This document shows, in pieces, positions 15,844 to 23,296 of a stretch of 39,408 nt of DNA. The stretch spans positions 1 through 39,408 of the forward strand of contig JAZDJP010000018.1 of the NCBI GenBank assembly GCA_043803805.1, written 5' to 3'. The DNA is from JAZDJP01 sp043803805 (GTDB taxonomy: Bacteria > Planctomycetota > JAZDJP01). The translations under genes and the position numbers were made by a program. The notes under the pieces were generated by a model that was not told the DNA's origin, ran no database searches, and saw only the letters and a list, made by a program, of their open reading frames with translations. Every line of letters begins with the position of its first letter. Positions within the stretch are counted from its first letter, which is position 1.

Positions 15844-17187
15844 ATGAAGATCGAACTTCGCAAGGTTTCGGACATCAAACCCTACGACAAGAATCCCCGC
15901 GACAACGATGGCGCGGTCGAGGCGGTCGCCCGGTCCATCCGGGAGTACGGCTTCCGCCAGCCCATCGTGGTGGACCCCGAGGGGGTCATCATCGTTGGGC
16001 ATACGCGGTGGAAGGCGGCGCAGAAATTGGGGCTCGCGGAGGTCCCGGTTCACGTGGCCACTGACCTTGCCCCGACGCAGATCAAGGCGTATCGCATCGC
16101 GGACAACAAAGTCGCGGAACTTGCCTCGTGGGACATGGAACTTTTGCCCATCGAGTTGTCCGAATTGCGCGGCATGGACATCGACCTTGAACGGCTCGGA
16201 TTTTCGTCCGAGGAACTGGAGAAGATGCTCGGCGCGACGGGTACGACAGGACTCACCGATCCGGACGCCGTGCCGGAGCCTCCGGACGAGGCGGTCACCA
16301 AGCCCGGCGACCTGTGGGTGCTCGGCAACCATCGATTGCTTTGCGGCGATTCGGCGAAACCGGAGGATGTGGACCGGCTCCTTGGCGGCACGAAAATCCA
16401 ACTGGTCAATACGGATCCCCCTTATAACGTCAACGTCGCGTCGCGCACGAACAACGCGATTGCGGTCGCCGCCGCCAACGGCGAATACCTGGGACATCAA
16501 GGGATGGACGCAGCCATTCGCAAGGCCGGTCCTCATGCGACGACGATGAAGCTTCGACCGAAGGACAGGCCGCTCATCAACGACTTCGTTTCCGACGAGG
16601 AATTCGCGCGGTTATTGCGGGCGTGGTTCGGCAACATCAAACGCGTGTTGGAACCGGGCCGCAGTTTTTACATCTGGGGCGGGTACTTGAACATCTGGAA
16701 CTATCCGAAAGCGCTCAAGGACAGTGAGCTCTATTTCTCCCAGATGGTTGTCTGGGTGAAGGAGCATCCGGCGCTCACGCGAAAGGACTTCCTGGCGAAT
16801 CACGAGTCCTGTTTCTACGGTTGGTCGGAAGGCGCCGGGCACTATTTCAATCCCGAAATCCACAACGCCACGGATGTCTGGAGCGTGAAGAAAATCAATC
16901 CGCAACAGATGGAACATTTGACGGCCAAGCCCATCGAGTTGGCTGTTCGCGCCATGACCTATTCGTCGCGCCCGGGCGAAAACGTGCTCGACCTTTTCGG
17001 GGGATCCGGCTCGACGCTCATCGCCGCCGAAAGAACCGGGCGCTACGCATTTCTCATGGAAATCGATCCGCTTTATTGCGATGTCATCGTTGACCGATTT
17101 CAGCGATTCACGGGAACGCCTGCGGTATTGGAGCGCACCGGCGCGTCGCCGATACCCATGAAGCCGCGAGAGGAAGACATGCGATGA
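15844..17187 (+). CDS. ParB-like domain fused to DNA amino-methyltransferase
   Basis: The 447-residue product starts after a strong AAGGAGG. Residues 1-90 are a ParB/Srx-like domain: ISD-type opening, NPR, SIREYGFRQPIVVDPEGVIIVGHTRWKAA and IADNK. Then comes an N4-cytosine/N6-adenine methyltransferase core with motif IV DPPY (191-194) and motif I DLFGGSGST (383-391). Motif IV lies before motif I, as in beta-class enzymes. It transfers methyl from S-adenosylmethionine to A or C in DNA. Such ParB-MTase fusions are common in phages and protect the genome or mark replication. There is no partner restriction gene nearby. A location next to the origin-like repeats suggests an origin-linked role, which is inference. 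Confidence 0.88.
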   Translation: MKIELRKVSDIKPYDKNPRDNDGAVEAVARSIREYGFRQPIVVDPEGVIIVGHTRWKAAQKLGLAEVPVHVATDLAPTQIKAYRIADNKVAELASWDMELLPIELSELRGMDIDLERLGFSSEELEKMLGATGTTGLTDPDAVPEPPDEAVTKPGDLWVLGNHRLLCGDSAKPEDVDRLLGGTKIQLVNTDPPYNVNVASRTNNAIAVAAANGEYLGHQGMDAAIRKAGPHATTMKLRPKDRPLINDFVSDEEFARLLRAWFGNIKRVLEPGRSFYIWGGYLNIWNYPKALKDSELYFSQMVVWVKEHPALTRKDFLANHESCFYGWSEGAGHYFNPEIHNATDVWSVKKINPQQMEHLTAKPIELAVRAMTYSSRPGENVLDLFGGSGSTLIAAERTGRYAFLMEIDPLYCDVIVDRFQRFTGTPAVLERTGASPIPMKPREEDMR

Positions 17188-17207
17188 GAATTGCCATGAA
17201 CGACACC

Positions 17208-17226
17208 CCCCGGCTTTTCGCCGGGG
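17208..17226. terminator. hairpin between convergent units
   Basis: A perfect 7-bp stem CCCCGGC/GCCGGGG with loop TTTTC lies between the methyltransferase stop (plus strand) and the HARE-HTH stop (minus strand). No T-run follows on either strand, so it is at best a weak or factor-dependent bidirectional terminator. Confidence 0.5.
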
Positions 17227-17253
17227 AGGTCGAAACGGAGGGAATGGCCGATG

Positions 17254-17847
17254 CTACTTTTCGAGCATGAACATCCCCCGTTCGGTTTTGACGAATCTCG
17301 ATCCGTCGGCCTTCTTCTGGATTTCCCGGAGGATGGCCGAGTACATCGTGGCCGCCGGGGTCTTGCCGCCCGTCTTCCAGAGCCCGTCCGCGATGGCGCG
17401 CTCGACGATGGCTTTGCAATTCATCGGCTTGCCCGCGTCCGCGAGCACCTTCGCGGCGGCGTCGAGGCCGGACATCGTCCCATCCTTGCGAAGCGCCTTC
17501 TTCATCGCCGTGGCCTTCTTCGCGAGGTCGGTCGCGGGAACGGATTGCTTCGACTTCTTCATCTCCTTTTTCTGAAACTCGACCTGAAGGGCGCTCGCCT
17601 TTTTCGTCGCGTATGCCACCGGATCGCCCTTGCCGTCGAAGGTGAAATCCGAAAAGTATCCCGTTTCGCTTACCGGCCCATGGTATTTCATGTTGTGCCG
17701 GAAATGCTCGTCGTATTCGACGCGCACCTTGTCCCCGCCGAACGTGACCACCGTGAACTCCCGGACCTTCCGCTTCGGGTCCGGCGCTTGGACGGTCTTC
17801 TTCGCCTTCTCCATCTTGCCCGCGGTTTTCTTTTTCGCCTTGCTCAT
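17254..17847 (-). CDS. HARE-HTH winged-helix protein
   Basis: The 197-residue product starts after AAGGAG. The N-terminal 25 residues are Lys-rich. The C-terminal 80 residues (MSGLDAAAKVLADAG, MNCKAIVERAIADGLW, GKTPAATMYSAILREI, then SRFVKTERGMF) are a clear HARE-HTH domain, a winged-helix module found in bacterial RNA polymerase delta subunit, restriction enzymes and eukaryotic chromatin proteins. The middle segment has beta-strand character and is unassigned. It is the most distal gene of a minus-strand cluster opposed to the replication and head operons, so a transcriptional or modification-sensing role is likely. By impression such stand-alone proteins are common in Planctomycetota-like genomes. 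Confidence 0.8.
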   Translation of the reverse strand: MSKAKKKTAGKMEKAKKTVQAPDPKRKVREFTVVTFGGDKVRVEYDEHFRHNMKYHGPVSETGYFSDFTFDGKGDPVAYATKKASALQVEFQKKEMKKSKQSVPATDLAKKATAMKKALRKDGTMSGLDAAAKVLADAGKPMNCKAIVERAIADGLWKTGGKTPAATMYSAILREIQKKADGSRFVKTERGMFMLEK

Positions 17848-17878
17848 GACTCGTCTCCTTTCGTTGTTGAAATGACCT

Positions 17879-17893
17879 CCGGCGACATGCCGG
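17879..17893. repeat. small hairpin between two minus-strand genes
   Basis: CCGGC-GACAT-GCCGG lies in the 48-nt gap between the HARE-HTH gene and the gene upstream of it. It may attenuate read-through. Confidence 0.3.
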
Positions 17894-17895
17894 GG

Positions 17896-18312
17896 TCAGC
17901 ACAATCCCAACGTCAACCAATCATGATCCCCGTTCATCTTCCGGAAAAACCAGCATCCGTCCCGGAAGAGATAAACGTAATCCGCGCAACGGTTCGACGC
18001 GTCCTCGAGGAACGCGTTCTCGGAACGGTAGCCACGCTTGGCGACATTTATTTCGCCGCGATCCCGCCCGTAAGCGAGACACCACTGACGCGATTCCGCA
18101 TCCGAGCCGTGGTCGCAGAAGGAATGCTTTCGGCCGATTTGAGTGGCCAGAACGCTCAAATCTCCCAACTCAAAAAGCGCGGTCACCGCCTCATCCGTCG
18201 CAAACCCACGCGTCAGGATCGGCGCGTGGTGCTCCGGGTAGCCGTCGTTATGACAATAAACGGCTTCGTAACCGTCCTCGGTCCGTCGGCCAATCAAGCT
18301 CCGCGTACTCAT
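17896..18312 (-). CDS. hypothetical phage protein of the MSTRS-type family
   Basis: ATG 18312 (MSTRSLIGRR) is chosen because AAAGGGGG lies eight bases upstream; GTG 18321 and ATG 18318 are in frame but crowd that site. The 138-residue product opens with the MSTRSxIG and VYCHNDGYPEHHAPIL pattern, followed by ALFELGDLSVLA. This is a small phage/prophage family of unknown function that I recognise by pattern but cannot name securely. It contains several aromatic and cysteine residues and ends in FFRKMNGDHDWLTLGLC. It is the second gene of the minus-strand cluster and probably acts on DNA metabolism or regulation. Confidence 0.65.
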   Translation of the reverse strand: MSTRSLIGRRTEDGYEAVYCHNDGYPEHHAPILTRGFATDEAVTALFELGDLSVLATQIGRKHSFCDHGSDAESRQWCLAYGRDRGEINVAKRGYRSENAFLEDASNRCADYVYLFRDGCWFFRKMNGDHDWLTLGLC

Positions 18313-18345
18313 GGTCATCACCCCCTTTCCGTTTGTCCGGTGGAT

Positions 18346-18639
18346 TTACTTGCCGCGTATCTCTTCGAGATGGTCCTCGATAAACCGCGACGCCTCGGTC
18401 GCGGACCAGCCGTGCCGGCCGATGAGGAAGGACTGCAGGGTGTCCTTCAGCGACTCCCGGATCCGGCCGAGGTCTCCGGCGTAGCCCCAAGCCGCCGGGT
18501 CCTTCGCGGCCGCGTCAGCGTGAACGCGGATCTCCTCACCAATCAAATCCATCAATGCCCCGATGTCCTGCTGGCGTTCCGCGTAGGCCTGCATCGCCGT
18601 CTTCGGTGCTTCGCCCCCGTTTCGTTCCGTTCGGATCAT
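18346..18639 (-). CDS. hypothetical acidic helical protein, first gene of the minus-strand cluster
   Basis: The 97-residue product starts after an excellent AGGAGG. It is predicted mostly helical and acidic (MQAYAERQQDIGALMDLIGEEIRVHAD, then GDLGRIRESLKDTLQSFLIGRHGWSATEASRFIEDHLEEIRGK). No family was recognised by name. It leads the cluster with the MSTRS-type and HARE-HTH proteins and is divergent from the packaging genes across a 110-nt spacer that carries a dyad. It could be a small regulator or an anti-host protein; I have no evidence for either. Confidence 0.65.
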   Translation of the reverse strand: MIRTERNGGEAPKTAMQAYAERQQDIGALMDLIGEEIRVHADAAAKDPAAWGYAGDLGRIRESLKDTLQSFLIGRHGWSATEASRFIEDHLEEIRGK

Positions 18640-18749
18640 GTTCGTTCCTCCTGTTTTCGCTGCGCGGCTGATTCCGCGCTTCTACCCAACATGTGGCCAT
18701 GTGGTTCGCGACATGCCAAGGCAATAAGAGCCTTTATTTTGAGAATTCC
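18640..18749. promoter_or_regulatory. divergent promoter region with dyad
   Basis: This spacer separates the minus-strand cluster from the packaging genes. It holds a perfect dyad GCGCGG-CTGATT-CCGCGC at 18662-18679, two CATGTGG copies and, just before the plus-strand gene, an AATAA...TTATT pair within an AT-rich run. It is the natural site for divergent promoters and their operator. No textbook sigma-70 hexamer pair could be fixed. Confidence 0.45.
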
Positions 18750-18971
18750 ATGACCGCCAATGCCACATTGTCACCTCCGGGGATGAAGATTACGGCGCTC
18801 GCGCTTTCGGACGCGGCGAAGCTCTTGTCGAAAATCGGCGGCCGGGTCGTCACCGTCGAGTCGTTGCAAAAGGACATCGAATCCGGCGCGCCGGTGAACG
18901 CGGACGGAACGCTCAACCTCATCCATTTCGCGGCGTGGCTGGCGCGGGAGGTTGCCCAGCGTGTCGATTGA
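18750..18971 (+). CDS. putative small terminase-like HTH protein
   Basis: The product has 73 residues from ATG 18750; ATG 18783 in frame, preceded by GGGG, is an alternative and would give 62. The core ALSDAAKLLSKIGGRVVTVESLQKDIESGAPV followed by NLIHFAAWLAREV looks like a helix-turn-helix of the kind found in terminase small subunits or excisionase-like proteins. It overlaps the large terminase gene by 11 nt and resembles residues 9-62 of that protein. The position directly before the large terminase supports a packaging role, recognising phage DNA. It is much shorter than most small terminases, so this is tentative. Confidence 0.55.
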   Translation: MTANATLSPPGMKITALALSDAAKLLSKIGGRVVTVESLQKDIESGAPVNADGTLNLIHFAAWLAREVAQRVD

Positions 18972-21234
18972 TCCCCGAAATCTCAAGCCCGCCGACCTTG
19001 CGCGGTTGCTGAATAGCACACCGCTCGGAACTGTTCTTGATGAGCGACAACTCTATCGCCATCGCATGCGGGCGGGCTTCCGCATCGGCGACGGCCGACG
19101 GGTGGATCTCTTTCGTTACGTGGCCTGGCTTCTGGAACAAAAGAACGCGCCGCGGAAAATCGTCGACCCGACGGCGGAATACGAGGCGCTCAAGGAACGC
19201 GCGGCGGCGCGCAACCGGGCGCGCTCCGAGGCGGGACGCGACATCGGGGAATTGCCCGCCGTGGCGGATTCCGGACGAAAGGAAAAATCCGGACTCGATT
19301 TCAGATTCTTCTGCGAGCGGTATTTCCCCCTGACATTCCATCTGGCATGGTCGCCGGATCACCTGAAGGTCATCGCCCGAATCGAACAGGCGATCTTGCA
19401 CGGCGGCCTCTTCGCGCTGGCCATGCCCAGGGCCTCGGGCAAAAGCTCGCTCGCTGAATGCGCCTGCCTCTGGGCCGTGCTTTACGGCCACCGGGAGTTC
19501 GTGTGCCTCATCGGCGCGTCCGAAGTGCATGCGGTCGAAATGCTCGATTCGATAAAAATGGAACTGGAAGGAAACGATATTCTGGAGGCCGACTTTCCCG
19601 AGGTCACTTGCCCCATCCGTTCTCTTGACGGCATCGCCAACCGGTGTTCGGGGCAACTCTATGAAGGCGAACGGACGCACATCGGCTGGACGGCGAATGA
19701 GATCGTGCTCCCGACCATGCCGAATTCCAAGGCGAGTGGCGCCATTATCAAGGTCGCCGGAATCACCGGACGCATCCGGGGGATGAAATACAAGCGCGCC
19801 GACGGCCAATCGGTGCGGCCGACACTGGTGATTCTGGATGACCCGCAGACGGACGAGTCGGCGCGGTCGCTCTCCCAGTGCGTCACACGGGAGCGCATCC
19901 TCGCGGGTGCGGTCTTGGGTCTTGCCGGGCCGGGGAAGAAAATCTCCGGCATCATGCCCTGTACGGTCATCCGACCGGGAGACATGGCGGACACCATTCT
20001 TGACCGCGAGAAACATCCGGAATGGAGCGGCGAGCGCACCAAGATGGTCTACCGATTCCCGACGAACGAAAAGCTCTGGGCGACGTATGCGGTAGTTCGA
20101 GCCGAATCCTTGCGCATCCACGGCGATCAACGGGAAGCGACGGCGTTCTACGAGGCGAATCGCGCGGCGCTGGACGATGGTGCCCAGGTTGCCTGGCCGG
20201 AGCGGTTCAACCACGATGAGGCGTCCGCCGTCCAGCACGCCATGAATCTCAAGCTCCAGGACGAGGCGGCGTTCTACGCGGAATATCAGAACGAGCCGCT
20301 GCCGGAGAAAGGCGTCGAGGATGAGGGGCTGCTCACCGCCGACCAGATCGCCGGGAAGCTGAACGGCATGAAACGCGGCGAGGTGCCCATCGGCGCGAAT
20401 CATTTGACCATGTTCATTGATGTGCAGGGAAAGTTGCTTTTCTGGACGATTGCGGCATGGGAGGAGGACTTCACTGGCGTCGTCATCGACTACGGCGAGT
20501 ATCCCAGCCAGAAACGGCAATATTTCACGCTTCGGGATGCGCAGAAGACGCTGCAATTAGTTGCCAAGGGCACGGGGTTGGAGGGGGCCATCTACGCCGG
20601 CCTCGAGACGCTCACCGGCGATTACCTGAATCGCGAATGGCGACGGGATGACGGTGCGCATCTCAAAATCGAGCGGTGCATCATCGACGCCAATTGGGGC
20701 ACCTCGACGGATGTGGTGTATCAGTTCTGCCGCCAGAGCGCCCACGCGGCGGTGCTCCTGCCCAGCCACGGGCGGTTTGTGGGTGCGGCGAGCATGCCGT
20801 TTGCGGAGTACAAACGCCGGCGCGGCGATCGGGTGGGGTTCAACTGGCGCATTCCAAACGTCCAGGGCAAACGCGCCATCCGGCATGTGCTGTTTGATTC
20901 GAATTTCTGGAAAAGCTTCATCCATGCGCGCCTGGCGGTGCCGATGGGTGATCGGGGGTGTCTGTCGCTCTTCGGGCGGGATGCCGAGACGCATCGGCTT
21001 CTGGCCGAGCATCTCACCGCCGAGTATCGGGTAAAGACCGAGGGCCGGGGGCGCGTGGTGGACGAGTGGCGGCTTCGGCCGGAGGCGCAGGACAATCACT
21101 GGCTTGACGGTCTTGTGGGCTGCGCGGTGGCGGCAAGCATCCAAGGAGCCATCCTCCCTGGCACGGATTCTAGGCCAGTCCCCAAGGGAAGCCGGGTAAA
21201 ACTCTCCGACCTGCAAAAGGGAAGGCGGCGATGA
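18961..21234 (+). CDS. terminase large subunit (packaging ATPase-nuclease)
   Basis: GTG 18961 is chosen: GGAGG lies nine bases before it, while a TTG at 18952 has no room for a site. The product is 757 residues, long for the family. Residues 1-62 form an extra helical domain resembling the upstream small protein. The ATPase has Walker A MPRASGKSS (155-163) and Walker B LVILDDPQTDES (289-300). The RNase H-like nuclease begins with FIDVQGK (D487), continues through IIDANWGTSTDVV and ends with a late acidic pair in DNHWLDGLVG. It translocates phage DNA into the procapsid and cuts concatemers. The N-terminal extension may replace or assist a small terminase. Confidence 0.93.
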   Translation: MSIDPRNLKPADLARLLNSTPLGTVLDERQLYRHRMRAGFRIGDGRRVDLFRYVAWLLEQKNAPRKIVDPTAEYEALKERAAARNRARSEAGRDIGELPAVADSGRKEKSGLDFRFFCERYFPLTFHLAWSPDHLKVIARIEQAILHGGLFALAMPRASGKSSLAECACLWAVLYGHREFVCLIGASEVHAVEMLDSIKMELEGNDILEADFPEVTCPIRSLDGIANRCSGQLYEGERTHIGWTANEIVLPTMPNSKASGAIIKVAGITGRIRGMKYKRADGQSVRPTLVILDDPQTDESARSLSQCVTRERILAGAVLGLAGPGKKISGIMPCTVIRPGDMADTILDREKHPEWSGERTKMVYRFPTNEKLWATYAVVRAESLRIHGDQREATAFYEANRAALDDGAQVAWPERFNHDEASAVQHAMNLKLQDEAAFYAEYQNEPLPEKGVEDEGLLTADQIAGKLNGMKRGEVPIGANHLTMFIDVQGKLLFWTIAAWEEDFTGVVIDYGEYPSQKRQYFTLRDAQKTLQLVAKGTGLEGAIYAGLETLTGDYLNREWRRDDGAHLKIERCIIDANWGTSTDVVYQFCRQSAHAAVLLPSHGRFVGAASMPFAEYKRRRGDRVGFNWRIPNVQGKRAIRHVLFDSNFWKSFIHARLAVPMGDRGCLSLFGRDAETHRLLAEHLTAEYRVKTEGRGRVVDEWRLRPEAQDNHWLDGLVGCAVAASIQGAILPGTDSRPVPKGSRVKLSDLQKGRRR

Positions 21235-21434
21235 CTGACAAAACGCCCAAGCTCATTCATGCCGATCATCCACGCTCCGCACCTGAGAGGCGCGGCCTCG
21301 AATGTCCGAATTGCGGGTGCAGGCATTTTCATGTCCTCTACACCCGAGCCGCCATTGGCAAACGGATTCTTCGCCGTCGGGAATGCCGCAACTGCGGGCG
21401 GCGGGTTACGACCTGCGAGCAATCCATCGGGTAG
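21231..21434 (+). CDS. NrdR/Ogr-like zinc-ribbon protein
   Basis: The 67-residue product starts at an ATG overlapping the terminase TGA. C25, C28, C52 and C55 in CPNCG and RRECRNCGRRVTTCE form a zinc ribbon. The RRRECxxCxxRxTTxE ending is strikingly like the N-terminal zinc finger of the NrdR repressor, and it also recalls the Ogr/Delta late activators of P2-like phages. The ATP-cone of NrdR is absent. Small zinc-ribbon proteins between terminase and portal are common in phages. It could activate late genes, and the repeat element B directly downstream precedes the head operon. Its function is inferred from context only. Confidence 0.65.
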   Translation: MTDKTPKLIHADHPRSAPERRGLECPNCGCRHFHVLYTRAAIGKRILRRRECRNCGRRVTTCEQSIG

Positions 21435-21487
21435 TTTTTCCATAATCAAGTTCTACCGGTGTAACGAGTTTCTTTTCCTTGGTATTT

Positions 21488-21537
21488 TTTTTGTCCCCTG
21501 GGCCTGTTTTTGCCCCCTTTGATCTTTTGAGAGGACG
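21488..21537 (+). promoter_or_regulatory. repeat element B at the head of the structural operon
   Basis: This is the partner of 8411-8461 (38 of 51 aligned positions identical, one gap). It includes TTTTTGTCCCCTGGG, a T5 tract, CCCCCTTTG and TTTTGA. A GGGC...GCCC pairing around CTGTTTTT followed by T-rich sequence could fold as a weak terminator-like hairpin. It lies in the largest intergenic gap of the late region, just upstream of the connector and portal genes. Confidence 0.5.
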
Positions 21538-21557
21538 CTGACAGGAGAAATTGAAAC

Positions 21558-21614
21558 ATGTGGTTCCCATCCGTCATTCGGAATATTCGTCGGGTAAGTA
21601 TCGAAAGCAGGTAA
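21558..21614 (+). CDS. possible 18-residue leader peptide of the head operon
   Basis: ATG 21558 is preceded by AGGAG at ten bases and encodes MWFPSVIRNIRRVSIESR before TAA. The stop is 3 nt upstream of the GTG of the next gene, so translation could be coupled. Its only support is the good ribosome-binding site and this spacing. Confidence 0.3.
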   Translation: MWFPSVIRNIRRVSIESR

Positions 21615-21617
21615 TGC

Positions 21618-21815
21618 GTGGCGCACGACGTGAACAAGGCCATCCAGAAGAATGCCCGGGGTCCCAAACGGGTCAAGGGCGACTCCGTGGAGATGGAGCA
21701 GCACGGCTTGACTGATCAGATCGCGGCCGACCGGTATCTCGCCAGCAAGCAGGCGACCAAGGCCAGGGGCCTCGGCGTGCGCGTATCGAAACTCGTCCCC
21801 CCGGGGAGCGTCTGA
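21618..21815 (+). CDS. gpW-like head-tail connector protein
   Basis: The 65-residue product starts at GTG 21618. Length and position directly before the portal match gpW of lambda-like phages. The sequence has a short basic N terminus, a central VEMEQHGLTDQIAADRYLASKQATKA that would form the helix pair, and an ending in LGVRVSKLVPPGSV, a pattern I associate with gpW-like proteins. gpW stabilises packaged DNA and provides the surface for tail attachment. Its stop overlaps the portal ATG. The ribosome-binding site (AGCAGG) is only fair, so coupling from the preceding short frame may matter. Confidence 0.6.
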   Translation: MAHDVNKAIQKNARGPKRVKGDSVEMEQHGLTDQIAADRYLASKQATKARGLGVRVSKLVPPGSV

Positions 21816-23296
21816 TGCCGATTGGCGAAATCAAACCGAGGACATCCCTCCGCCTGGGCGGGTTCCAGAAGCCCATTCTGCGGCGGTCGGACGTTCGCGC
21901 CCTGGCAATGCGGCATCTCCGGGCCGGATTCGACTCGGCGGAGACCTCGGAGAACAACCGCCGCCACTGGATGCGTGCCGATTCGCTTTCCGCTGACGCA
22001 GCCGCCACCGTCTCCGTGCGCCGGACACTTCGAAACCGCGCCCGGTACGAAGTGGCCAACAACTCTTACGCCCGGGGCATCGTGCTGACGCTGGCCAATG
22101 ACACCGTGGGCACGGGGCCGCGCCTGCAGATGCTCACGAACGACGCCGGGATCAACCGCACGGTCGAAACCGAATTCCACCAGTGGGCACAGGCCGTGGG
22201 CCTCGCGGAAAAACTCCGCACCATGCGGATGGCACGAAGCCAGGATGGCGAGGCGTTTGCCATCCTCGTGAGCAACCCTCGTGTGGACCACGCGGTGCGC
22301 ATCGACCTCCAGCTCATCGAGGCCGAGCAGGTGACAAGTCCCTTGCGACACATTCTGGACGACCATGAGGTGGACGGCATCGTCCTTGATGACTACGGCA
22401 ACCCGGTCTCTTACCGGGTGACGATGACCCATCCTGGCGGGCCGACATGGTATTCGCTCGACGACGCGAAGACCATCCCGGCGGAAAGCATGATCCACGT
22501 CTTCCGGCAGGATCGGCCCGGGCAGCATCGAGGGATACCGGAAATCACGCCCGCGCTGCCGCTTTTCGCCCAGCTCCGGCGTTTCACCCTCGCGGTCCTG
22601 GCCGCCGCGGAAGCGGCAGCCGACTTCGCGGGAATTCTCTACACCGACGCCCCGGCGAGCGGCGAGGCGGATTCCGTCGAGCCGATGGATGCCATCGAAC
22701 TCGAACGGAACATGCTGCTGACCATGCCTGGCGGCTGGAAAATGAGCCAGGTCGAGCCCATGCAGCCGGCGACGACCTATGCCGAGTTCAAGAAGGAGAT
22801 TCTGAACGAAATCGCCCGCTGCCTCAACATGCCCTTCAACATCGCGGCGGGAAATTCCTCCGGCTACAACTACGCCTCCGGCCGACTCGATCACCAGACC
22901 TACTTCAAATCCATTCGCGTGGACCAGTCGTTCATGGCGAGCCGTATTCTGGACCGTGTCCTTGGGGCATGGCTTCGGGAGTACGCGGTTGAGTCTAAGT
23001 ACCACGCGCTTCGCGGGCCGCTTCCGGTGCACCAGTGGTTCTGGGACGGGTTCGAGCATGTGGACCCCTCAAAGGAGGCGAATGCCCAGGAGACGCGTCT
23101 TAAAAACCACACCACCACGCTCGCTCACGAATATGCCCGGCAGGGCAAGGACTGGGAGATGGAACTTCGCCAGCGGGCGAAGGAGGTGGCGCTGATGAAG
23201 GAACTCGGGCTTCCGGCGAACGAACCAAAACCACAGGCGGGGCCGGTGCCAGAGCCGGTTCCGACCGAGGAGGGTGGCGATGCCCTTTTCGAATGA
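21815..23296 (+). CDS. lambda-type portal protein
   Basis: The 493-residue product has the length and sequence style of lambda gpB-family portals. The opening has RRSDVRALAMRHLRAGFDSA, then NNRRHWMRADSLSAD and RRTLRNRARYEVANNSYARGIV, all characteristic of this family. The middle has MRMARSQDGEAF and the C-terminal part has NMPFNIAAGNSSGYNYASGRLDHQ. The portal forms the dodecameric vertex for DNA entry and tail attachment. Pro- and Glu-rich residues close the protein. Its end overlaps by 17 nt the start of the protease-capsid gene. Confidence 0.92.
   Translation: MPIGEIKPRTSLRLGGFQKPILRRSDVRALAMRHLRAGFDSAETSENNRRHWMRADSLSADAAATVSVRRTLRNRARYEVANNSYARGIVLTLANDTVGTGPRLQMLTNDAGINRTVETEFHQWAQAVGLAEKLRTMRMARSQDGEAFAILVSNPRVDHAVRIDLQLIEAEQVTSPLRHILDDHEVDGIVLDDYGNPVSYRVTMTHPGGPTWYSLDDAKTIPAESMIHVFRQDRPGQHRGIPEITPALPLFAQLRRFTLAVLAAAEAAADFAGILYTDAPASGEADSVEPMDAIELERNMLLTMPGGWKMSQVEPMQPATTYAEFKKEILNEIARCLNMPFNIAAGNSSGYNYASGRLDHQTYFKSIRVDQSFMASRILDRVLGAWLREYAVESKYHALRGPLPVHQWFWDGFEHVDPSKEANAQETRLKNHTTTLAHEYARQGKDWEMELRQRAKEVALMKELGLPANEPKPQAGPVPEPVPTEEGGDALFE

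Noticed and set aside
17251..18753. 500-residue plus-strand ORF across the HARE-HTH cluster
   Set aside because: A shadow of three well-supported minus-strand genes, each with a strong ribosome-binding site.
18919..20556. 545-residue minus-strand ORF over the large terminase
   Set aside because: Antisense to a terminase with clear Walker and nuclease motifs; a product of high GC third positions.
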